DNA of 15,322 nt, from positions 1 to 15,322 of the forward strand of contig JAUHZL010000021.1 in the NCBI GenBank assembly GCA_030425945.1, in the 5' to 3' direction. The notes beneath the pieces were generated by a model that was not told where the DNA came from, did no database searches, and was given only the letters and a program-made list of their open reading frames with translations. Shown one piece after another: positions 1 to 4,632 of this stretch (its first letter is position 1; every line of letters begins with the position of its first letter). The DNA comes from Alphaproteobacteria bacterium (GTDB lineage Bacteria > Pseudomonadota > Alphaproteobacteria > Rhodobacterales > Rhodobacteraceae). The translations under genes were made by a program, and so were the position numbers.

Positions 1-131
1 TCGAGATCGCAGAGCTGGCGCGCGGTCAGGTCCCACGAGGTCAGCTCGGCCGCCTCGCGCTTCAGCTTCTGCGCGCTGTCATAGGAGACGTAGAGCTCCG
101 GGATCGGGGTCAGGTTCGGGACGGGATACAT
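1..131 (-). CDS. sat: Sulfate adenylyltransferase (Sat/CysC type), N-terminus only
   Basis: Only the first 43 codons are present; the gene runs off the left edge. The visible protein begins MYPVPNLTPIPELYVSYDSA and continues with SWDLTARQLCDLE near residues 32-44. This matches the start of the PUA-like domain of the sulfate adenylyltransferases, often fused to APS kinase, that I know from Rhodobacteraceae. These enzymes make adenylyl sulfate (and PAPS when the kinase domain is present) from sulfate and ATP in the cytoplasm, for assimilation or sulfotransfer. The start at 131 is the first in-frame ATG; another ATG 26 bases upstream is out of frame. No clear Shine-Dalgarno is seen. Whether a kinase domain follows cannot be judged here. 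The family call rests on about 40 residues, so it is good but not certain. Confidence 0.75.
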   Translation of the reverse strand, partial: MYPVPNLTPIPELYVSYDSAQKLKREAAELTSWDLTARQLCDL

Positions 132-355
132 GGGCGGCACCGGGATTGATCTTGCATGGGTCGCGCCCTTCTAGCCCGTTCCCTTGACCGGAAAAAGGCC
201 GAGAGGCGTCGCGGAAAGGGTGAGGGCAGGGAGCCTGTTCCGCAGGGACCCGGACGGACCCCGGCCCGTCTTCCTGTTCCTGTCTCTCGCAGAACAGGGT
301 TGGCGTCCGGTTAAGGCGCGCGAAACATCGGCCCGAATTGGGTCCGCTTCGGCCC
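132..355. other. Non-coding stretch upstream of sat
   Basis: No convincing gene is seen. Short open frames on both strands (for example 171-413 minus and 184-417 plus) have no family resemblance and no ribosome binding site. A half copy of the neighbouring palindrome, CGCGCGAAACAT, lies at 317-328, about 40 bases before the full palindrome and in the same orientation as its right arm. The promoter of sat should lie here, but I could not place it. Confidence 0.5.
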
Positions 356-384
356 CATTGTTTCGCGCGCGAAACATAAGGTCA
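356..384. repeat. Palindromic repeat, left copy (inverted relative to 4222-4250)
   Basis: These 29 bases are the exact reverse complement of 4222-4250. The core is the perfect 18-bp palindrome TGTTTCGCGCGCGAAACA at 359-376, followed by TAAGGTCA. It resembles a ParB-type parS site (TGTTTCACGTGAAACA) with two extra central bases, but that is only a resemblance. It could equally be a dispersed extragenic palindrome or a recombination site. Read on the minus strand, it encodes the same peptide start, MFRARNN, as the right copy. Confidence 0.85.
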
Positions 385-448
385 GCATCACTGATATATC
401 CAAGGAAACGCACCTAAATCATGTGGACTTATCCAGAGAACCCACAAA

Positions 449-536
449 AGTTGGGGGTAACTCCCAGCTTGCAGGGGCGGGGCATTGCGACTCGGCAAGG
501 GGTGCCCGCAGGCTGGCGAAAGCCAACTGCGAGTTG
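449..536 (+). ncRNA. Candidate structured leader RNA / riboswitch-like element
   Basis: Almost every base can be placed in a hairpin. H1 is 452-457/461-466 (loop TAA). H2 is GGGCA 480-484 with TGCCC 503-507, stacked on TTGC 485-488 with GCAA 495-498. H3 is GCAG 508-511 with CTGC 527-530, enclosing TGGC 514-517 and GCCA 522-525 around a GAAA tetraloop. A competing hairpin, CAACT 524-528 with AGTTG 532-536 (loop GCG), excludes H3. A third option pairs AGTTGG 449-454 with CCAACT 523-528 to close the whole array. Mutually exclusive pairings just before a start codon (550) suggest a switch. I match it to no known riboswitch or RNA family. The strand is inferred from the downstream gene. Confidence 0.35.
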
Positions 537-549
537 TGTCTTAGTAGCC

Positions 550-777
550 ATGGTCGACATCAGCCCAAATCTTCCGCGTCCCCGCCGCCGGTCTGCCAAG
601 CAGGCGGAGCTGCGACAACGGATGAAGGCCGACGGGCTGCCGAACTTCCCCTGCGCGCCGCGTGACCCGACCCTGGCGGAACGCATCCGCACCACCTTCG
701 GCTGCGACCTCGACCGGCTGGCGCTGCTGGCGCTCGTGTTGCTGGTCCTGACGGGCAGCGCGGCCTTCGGGCTGTGA
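550..777 (+). CDS. Small membrane-anchored hypothetical protein (75 aa)
   Basis: I do not recognise this protein. The N-terminal part (residues 1-40) is rich in Arg, Lys and Pro. The C-terminus, about residues 55-75, is one hydrophobic segment (LALLALVLLVLTGSAAFGL) that would make a single membrane helix ending at the last residue. Codon third positions are mostly G or C, like the real genes around it, which supports coding. I chose ATG 550: the frame stays open back to 421, but the upstream part overlaps the folded RNA element and its codons look unbiased. No clear ribosome binding site precedes 550, so translation may depend on the leader structure. It converges with the minus-strand gene ending at 791. 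Confidence 0.5.
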   Translation: MVDISPNLPRPRRRSAKQAELRQRMKADGLPNFPCAPRDPTLAERIRTTFGCDLDRLALLALVLLVLTGSAAFGL

Positions 778-790
778 TCCCCAAGTTCCT

Positions 791-1741
791 TTAAAGCGCC
801 GCCGTCCAGAAGCGGAACCGGCTCTGGCCGGTGATCTCGCGCACCAATCCCCGTGCCTGCAGCCGGGCGAAGGCGCGCTGGCAGCTGGCCTCCGACACCC
901 CGCAGTGTTTCGCAGCGAGACCCGCGGTCAGCGCCGGGCTCGCGGCCAGCGCCGCGATCAGCCGGGGCGGGGTGCGGCCGGACAGGTCCGCCGTCGCCTC
1001 CGCCGCGCGCGCCTGCCAGTCTCGGAGCCGCCCCAGCGTCAGGCTGGCCCCCTGCGCCCCGTCGCGCAGGGCCCCCAGCCAGTCAGCCAGCGCTTCGGCC
1101 GGGGTGTCGGCGGTCTCGCGCGTCGGGCGGGGCAGGGCGCCGAGCGGCACCAGCGGCAGGTCGAGCGTGCGGGCGGCCGCCACCGCCCCCTCCAGCCGCG
1201 CGCCGGGGGGCGACAGCCCGAGCCCGCGCCAGAGTGCATGCGCCGCCCCGGCCCGGCTGAGCGGGTGCAGCCCGTCGAGTGCCGCGACCCCCGCCTGCCA
1301 GAGGGCTGCGCGCTCGGTGAAGGCGGGACCGGGAGGCAGGGCGCTGAGGCGGTCGGGGCCGATCCCGGGCCGCCGCCCGAGGAAGGTCGCCGGATCCCGC
1401 AGCGGGTCCGGTCCCCCGGTCAGCCGCCGCACCGCCCAGTCGGCCCGCGCGCGCAGCGGTGCATCCGCCCCGTGCGGCAGCGCGCCCGCCCGGTGCAGCG
1501 CCAGCCGCTCAGGCCCGATCCAGACGCCTTCCTGCCGCAGGAGGCCCGCGACGTCGTCGAGGATCAGCCGGTCGCGCGCGCCCTCGGGGGCATGCTCGAT
1601 CTGCACCGCGAGCCGCCCCAGCGCCTCGGCCGCCTCCGCCAGCCGCCGCGCCAGCCCGGCCTCGGCCCGCCGCCAGTCCTCCGGCGTCGCCTCGCGGTCG
1701 GGCGGCGTCCAGGGCAGGGCGAAGGGGTCGGAGGGTGCCAT
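791..1741 (-). CDS. DUF1612 / RHE_PE00001-like helix-turn-helix protein
   Basis: This 316-residue soluble protein resembles the DUF1612 plus helix-turn-helix (RHE_PE00001) family common on rhizobial and roseobacter replicons; its function is unknown. The N-terminal half has the family pattern of an Ala/Leu/Arg-rich helix followed by a segment around residues 55-95 (LILDDVAGLLRQEGVWIGPE, then a LALHRAGAL stretch). The C-terminal 60 residues carry a winged-helix-like segment (ALTAGLAAKHCGVSEASCQR) and the typical ending GLVREITGQSRFRFW. It is somewhat shorter than the roughly 370-380 residues I associate with the family. The start at 1741 is the only good ATG; no strong Shine-Dalgarno is visible. 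An inverted repeat at 1784-1813 lies about 45 bases upstream and may be its operator. The family call is moderate, based on end motifs. Confidence 0.65.
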   Translation of the reverse strand: MAPSDPFALPWTPPDREATPEDWRRAEAGLARRLAEAAEALGRLAVQIEHAPEGARDRLILDDVAGLLRQEGVWIGPERLALHRAGALPHGADAPLRARADWAVRRLTGGPDPLRDPATFLGRRPGIGPDRLSALPPGPAFTERAALWQAGVAALDGLHPLSRAGAAHALWRGLGLSPPGARLEGAVAAARTLDLPLVPLGALPRPTRETADTPAEALADWLGALRDGAQGASLTLGRLRDWQARAAEATADLSGRTPPRLIAALAASPALTAGLAAKHCGVSEASCQRAFARLQARGLVREITGQSRFRFWTAAL

Positions 1742-1783
1742 GAGGTTCGAAAAGGGAAAGGGAAAACGGGACTATCCTAACAG

Positions 1784-1813
1784 AACGTGCAGAAAAGGCC
1801 AGAAATGCACGTT
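1784..1813. promoter_or_regulatory. Inverted repeat upstream of the DUF1612 gene
   Basis: AACGTGCA (1784-1791) and TGCACGTT (1806-1813) form a perfect 8-bp inverted repeat separated by 14 bases. It sits in the presumed promoter region of the minus-strand helix-turn-helix gene that starts at 1741. A dimeric DNA-binding protein, perhaps that gene's own product, could bind here; this is inference. Confidence 0.4.
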
Positions 1814-2023
1814 ACCCTTTCGGTGGGGGTAGGCGTGCATTCCAAGCCGCCGCCCTGGCGCTGGATGACCCGGTCCGATCCCCTGTCGTCTGCCGGGCAG
1901 CCTTGTGGGGACTGGGGCGGGAGGGATCACGCACGCCGGATCATCGCCAAGAAACGGTCGATTGATGGAGGCTCTGAAAATTGTACACCAGAGGCGGCGC
2001 GCAGACCCGGTCCTGGCTGACAA
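1814..2023. other. Non-coding stretch between DUF1612 gene and VapBC
   Basis: No gene is supported. A minus-strand open frame (1772-2173) crosses the antitoxin gene and has no family resemblance. A short stem, CTCTG and CAGAG around the sequence AAAATTGTACAC near 1972-1995, is the only local structure noticed. Confidence 0.4.
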
Positions 2024-2059
2024 TTGAGAAGGTAAGGCAATTGGACTATATGTAAGGCA
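2024..2059 (+). promoter_or_regulatory. Promoter and repeated operator-like sites of the toxin-antitoxin operon
   Basis: A -35 box TTGAGA (2024-2029), a 17-base spacer and a -10 box TATATG (2047-2052) make a good sigma-70-type promoter, about 35 bases before the antitoxin start. Two direct repeats of GTAAGGCA (2032-2039 and 2052-2059) are spaced 20 bp apart, two helix turns on one DNA face. CAATTG also occurs twice (2021-2026 and 2038-2043). Such repeats fit autoregulation by the AbrB-type antitoxin, as is usual for VapBC operons. Confidence 0.55.
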
Positions 2060-2087
2060 TATGCACCAGCTGCATTGGAGGCCCGAC

Positions 2088-2342
2088 ATGCCGGAATCCA
2101 CCCTGACCAGCCGGGGGCAGACCACCGTGCCCCGCGCGGTGCGCGAGGCGCTGCACCTCGGGCCGGGCGACAAGCTGCGCTACCGTATTCTCGACAATGG
2201 CGAGGTGCGGCTGCTGCGGTCGCAGCCGGTCGCCGAGCTGGCCGGGCTTCTGCACCGGCCCGGACAGGCGGCGGTCTCCCTCGAGGACATGGACCGGGCG
2301 ATTGCAGCGGGGGCGCAGGTCGGGAGCCGTCGTTCGGAATGA
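2088..2342 (+). CDS. vapB: AbrB/MazE-type antitoxin (VapB)
   Basis: This 84-residue protein has the AbrB/SpoVT swapped-hairpin DNA-binding fold near residues 4-47: STLTSRGQTTVPRAVREALH, then LGPGDKLRYRIL and a GEVRLL strand. The C-terminal tail (about 50-84) should wrap and inhibit the toxin. In VapBC systems the antitoxin neutralises the PIN RNase and, with it, represses the operon. ATG 2088 is chosen because GGAG at 2077-2080 sits seven bases upstream; an in-frame ATG at 2061 has no such site and falls just after the -10 box. The stop overlaps the toxin start (ATGA at 2339-2342), so the two are translationally coupled. The pairing with a PIN toxin makes the call secure. Confidence 0.88.
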   Translation: MPESTLTSRGQTTVPRAVREALHLGPGDKLRYRILDNGEVRLLRSQPVAELAGLLHRPGQAAVSLEDMDRAIAAGAQVGSRRSE

Positions 2343-2737
2343 CCGGGCTCGATACGAACGTGCTGGTCCGGTTCCTCGTGCAGGATGACCCGGTGCAGGG
2401 AGAGGCGGCGCGGGCGGCGCTGGCGCAGATGAATGAAACCGCGCCCGGCTTTGTCAGTCGCGAGGTGATCGTGGAACTCGTCTGGGTGCTCGAACGGGCC
2501 TACGGGTTCGGGCGGGCGGACGTGGCGCGGGCGCTCGATGGTCTGCTCGACGCCCGTGACCTGGTGGTCGAGGCGGCCGACCGGGTCGCGGTGGCGACGG
2601 AGCGCTACCGCACCGGCGGCGCGGGGTTCGCCGACCAGATGATCGCGCTGGCCGGGCAGGCGGCGGGCTGCGATGTCACGCTGACGTTCGATCGGATCGC
2701 CGGTCGGGGGCCGGGGATGCGGGTGCTGGGGACCTGA
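2339..2737 (+). CDS. vapC: PIN-domain ribonuclease toxin (VapC)
   Basis: The product has 132 residues, the usual size for a VapC toxin, and forms one PIN domain. The metal-binding acidic residues expected of the family are all visible: Asp5 in GLDTNVLVRFL, Glu46 in REVIVELVWVLE, Asp99 in GFADQMIALA and Asp118 in TLTFDRIA. PIN toxins are Mg2+-dependent endoribonucleases, typically cutting tRNA or rRNA; the target here is unknown. All catalytic positions are intact, so it is probably active. Its start overlaps the antitoxin stop by four bases. It ends five bases from the convergent permease gene, with no terminator visible between them. Confidence 0.9.
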   Translation: MTGLDTNVLVRFLVQDDPVQGEAARAALAQMNETAPGFVSREVIVELVWVLERAYGFGRADVARALDGLLDARDLVVEAADRVAVATERYRTGGAGFADQMIALAGQAAGCDVTLTFDRIAGRGPGMRVLGT

Positions 2738-2742
2738 CCCCC

Positions 2743-3789
2743 TCAGCCCGCCGTCCAGAGCTGGTAAAGCAGCCCCGACAGGAACGCGCCCGACAGCGAC
2801 AGCGCGATGTAGAGCGCGAAGACCTCGCGCCGGGCCAGCGCCCAGACCGCCATCGCCGCGGGGATCGAGGTGACGCCGCCCGCCACGAGGAAGGCCATGC
2901 CCGCGCCCGGCGCCATGCCCTGCCCGATCAGCCCGCCCACCAGCGGCAGCGCGGCGTAGCCGTTCAGGTAGGCCGGCACGCCGACCAGCGTCGCGCTCAG
3001 GATCGGCAGGAGCCCGGTGCCGCCCAGCGTGGCGGTTACCGTCTCGGCGGGCACCCAGGCCAGCATCAGGCTCTCCAGCAGGAAGGCCAGCGTCAGCCAC
3101 TTGGCGAGGAACAGCGTCGTCTTGCGCGCCTCGGTCAGGAATTTCGCGCGGCGGGGGGCCTCGCTCCAGAAGCGCCAGACCACCGGCTTCGGGGCGCGGA
3201 TCTTCGCGCCGCCGCAGCCGCCGTTGCCGACGCCCTCGCGCAGCGGATCGGCCAGCGCGCCGCCGCGCGCCAGCAGGTGCACCGCCAGGCCGCCGAACAC
3301 CCCGAGGCCCACGGCGGCCAGCGTCTTGGCAATCGCGAACTCCGTTCCCAGCACGCCCGCCGTCAGCACGAACATCGACGGGTCCATGATCGGCGAGGCC
3401 AGCCAGAAGGCCATCACCGCCGACAGCGGCACCCCCATCGCCAAGAGCGCCGCGATCAGCGGGATCACCCCGCAGGAGCAGAACGGAGACAGCCCGCCCG
3501 CCAGCGCCCCGAGGCCGATCATCATCAGCGGCGCGCCGGTGAAGGCCCGGGCGATCAGGTTGTCGGCCCCGGTCGCCCCGGCCCAGGCCGCCAGCGCGAT
3601 CGACAGGACCAGGTAGGGCGCGGTGTGCAGCAGGGCGGCCGCGGCGAAACGGGCGCTCTCCCCCGCCTGCGCGGGGTCGAAGACGGCAAGCCCGGCAAGG
3701 AGCAGCGCCGAGACCAGCCAGACGCGCTGGGTCGTCCAGGCCTGCCGCAGCAGGCGGCCCGGAGGCGGGGAAAGCGGCAGGTCGGTCAT
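2743..3789 (-). CDS. Permease, ArsP/SO_0444-like metal(loid) efflux family (DUF318)
   Basis: This 348-residue integral membrane protein has about eight to nine hydrophobic segments. The signature is SPFCSCGVIPLIAALLAMG (Cys104 and Cys106), typical of the PF03773 permeases that include ArsP (trivalent organoarsenical efflux) and the SO_0444 group (proposed Cu/Zn efflux). A cytoplasmic loop near residues 185-197 has a Gly-rich NGGCGGAK stretch with Cys192, and a second half repeats the fold (LLPILSATLVGVPAYLNGYA). A GGAGG about nine bases before the ATG supports the start. It lies 31 bases downstream of an arsR gene on the same strand, so it is probably induced by arsenic or another thiophilic metal. 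The exact substrate is not decidable from sequence: organoarsenical, arsenite or a soft metal ion. Confidence 0.85.
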   Translation of the reverse strand: MTDLPLSPPPGRLLRQAWTTQRVWLVSALLLAGLAVFDPAQAGESARFAAAALLHTAPYLVLSIALAAWAGATGADNLIARAFTGAPLMMIGLGALAGGLSPFCSCGVIPLIAALLAMGVPLSAVMAFWLASPIMDPSMFVLTAGVLGTEFAIAKTLAAVGLGVFGGLAVHLLARGGALADPLREGVGNGGCGGAKIRAPKPVVWRFWSEAPRRAKFLTEARKTTLFLAKWLTLAFLLESLMLAWVPAETVTATLGGTGLLPILSATLVGVPAYLNGYAALPLVGGLIGQGMAPGAGMAFLVAGGVTSIPAAMAVWALARREVFALYIALSLSGAFLSGLLYQLWTAG

Positions 3790-3820
3790 CGCGAGGTGCC
3801 TCCGGGGCAGGGGTGCGGGG

Positions 3821-4138
3821 TCAGGCGGCGTCGGTGTCGCCGGGCGGCGCCAGCCCGGCGCAGCATTCGGCGGTCAGGAAGTCGAGCACGCGGTGCATGG
3901 CCGTGTAATCGGCGCGGCAGACCACCTCGCGGCCCTGCTTCTCCTGCCGGACGAGGCCGGCGGCGACGAGGGTCGAGAGGTGATGCGCCAGCGTCGAGGG
4001 CGCGAGCCCCGCGTGCGCGCCGATCTCGCCCACCCGCAACCCGTCCTCGCCCGCCCGGACCAGCAGCCGGAAGATGGCGAGCCGGGCATCGTGGCCAAGG
4101 GCGGCAAGGGCGCGGGCGGGGGGCGTGGTGGTGCTCAT
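3821..4138 (-). CDS. arsR: ArsR-family metalloregulator
   Basis: This 105-residue winged-helix repressor has the ArsR/SmtB core ALGHDARLAIFRLLVRAG, then IGAHAGLAPSTLAHHLSTL as recognition helix and GLVRQEKQGREVVCRA as wing. The sensor is probably the adjacent pair Cys92-Cys93 in FLTAECCAG near the C-terminus, as in Acidithiobacillus-type ArsR proteins that bind As(III) there; Cys74 is a possible third thiolate. Such regulators leave DNA on binding As(III), which derepresses the operon. ATG 4138 is preferred over the longer frame to 4186, because the promoter and operator occupy 4146-4174. There is no evident Shine-Dalgarno and the -10 box ends about seven bases before the ATG, so the mRNA may be leaderless. 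It is first gene of an arsR-permease operon. Confidence 0.9.
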   Translation of the reverse strand: MSTTTPPARALAALGHDARLAIFRLLVRAGEDGLRVGEIGAHAGLAPSTLAHHLSTLVAAGLVRQEKQGREVVCRADYTAMHRVLDFLTAECCAGLAPPGDTDAA

Positions 4139-4145
4139 GTGGCCA

Positions 4146-4174
4146 GATAAAACTACATTTCTAGTTTTGTCGAA
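4146..4174 (-). promoter_or_regulatory. arsR promoter with embedded operator
   Basis: On the minus strand a -35 box TTCGAC (4174-4169) and a -10 box TTTATC (4151-4146) are 17 bases apart. Between and overlapping them lies the perfect inverted repeat AAAACTA-N6-TAGTTTT (4149-4168). This is the expected position for an ArsR dimer to block RNA polymerase. The transcription start would fall at or within a base or two of the arsR ATG at 4138. Confidence 0.65.
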
Positions 4175-4207
4175 TCTTTTCCGCACGTCCTGTCAGGGGC
4201 CACCAAA

Positions 4208-4250
4208 AAGGTCAGCCCCCATGACCTTATGTTTCGCGCGCGAAACAATG
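4208..4250. repeat. Compound palindromic repeat, right copy
   Basis: Bases 4222-4250 are the exact inverse of 356-384. The 18-bp palindrome TGTTTCGCGCGCGAAACA is at 4230-4247. A second palindrome abuts it on the left: AAGGTCA (4208-4214), seven bases, TGACCTT (4222-4228). In the left copy the corresponding outer arm is degraded: AAGGTCA is present, but only TGA remains of its partner. The unit therefore looks like a two-palindrome element that is more intact here. Confidence 0.8.
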
Positions 4251-4360
4251 CGGCAGAGGTGCTGACCTACTTGGCTGCCTGCGAGATCGTCCCCGGCGGC
4301 AGCCACATGCTGATGATGGACTGCCACTCCGACGCGGTGCTGGAGGCGGCGCTGGGGTGA
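4229..4360 (+). pseudogene. Remnant: repeat fused to an alpha/beta-hydrolase-like tail
   Basis: The frame opens at an ATG inside the palindrome (MFRARNN) and runs 43 codons to TGA. Residues 18-43 include CEIVPGGSHMLMMDCHSDAV and end in ALG. This resembles the C-terminus of alpha/beta hydrolases, where the catalytic His follows a PGxxH pattern. Everything before it, including nucleophile and core, is missing. The likely reading is that the palindromic element sits at the breakpoint of a deleted gene. The resemblance covers only about 25 residues and is weak. Confidence 0.35.
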
Positions 4361-4424
4361 GGGGTTGTCAGCGGGGACGTCTGCGCGAAGACTGCCCTGA
4401 CGCATCAGCGCGGGAGGCTGTCCC

Positions 4425-4613
4425 ATGTCGGACAAGGTATCGGATCTGCCGGATGATCCCGTCCCCACGGCGGCGGAGGTGCAGGCGCTGCGGGCCTTCT
4501 TTGTGGCACGGCGGGATGGTTTCGCAGAGGACACCGGGACGGCCGAGGCCGCGACCCGCGCGATGATCGCCCGCAAGCGGGCCGCATGGGGGGTGCCGGG
4601 CGGGGGCGGCTGA
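4425..4613 (+). CDS. Small hypothetical protein (62 aa)
   Basis: I do not recognise the product. It is soluble, with an acidic start (MSDKVSDLPDDPVPTAAEVQ), a likely helical middle with many Ala and Arg (LRAFFVARRDGFAEDTG, then TRAMIARKRAAWG) and a Gly-rich end. No membrane segment is present. Support for a real gene is a good Shine-Dalgarno, GGAGG seven bases before ATG 4425, and G/C-biased third positions. Its last codons form one arm of the convergent terminator hairpin at 4598-4624, which suits a gene end. It faces dabA tail to tail. Confidence 0.55.
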   Translation: MSDKVSDLPDDPVPTAAEVQALRAFFVARRDGFAEDTGTAEAATRAMIARKRAAWGVPGGGG

Positions 4614-4624
4614 CGCCCCCGCCC
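4598..4624. terminator. Convergent hairpin between the 62-aa gene and dabA
   Basis: GGGCGGGGGCG (4598-4608) and CGCCCCCGCCC (4614-4624) form a perfect 11-bp G/C stem with a five-base loop holding the stop codon of the plus-strand gene. dabA ends at 4633. There is no clear T-run on either side, so it may act with Rho or as an RNA-protecting end rather than as a textbook intrinsic terminator. Confidence 0.5.
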
Positions 4625-4632
4625 CGCCGTCC

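Noticed and set aside
429..437. DnaA-box-like TTATCCAGA next to the palindrome, suggesting an origin
   Set aside because: There is a single imperfect box, no rep gene, and no cluster of further boxes.
421..549. Upstream extension of the 75-aa membrane protein to an ATG at 421
   Set aside because: It would translate the hairpin-rich element, and codon third positions before 550 lack the G/C bias seen after it.
1772..2173. Minus-strand open frame between the DUF1612 gene and the antitoxin
   Set aside because: It overlaps the antitoxin gene and its promoter and has no recognisable domain or start signal.
3017..3616. Plus-strand open frame antisense to the permease
   Set aside because: Ser/Ala/Arg-rich shadow translation; the opposite strand has an unambiguous membrane permease.
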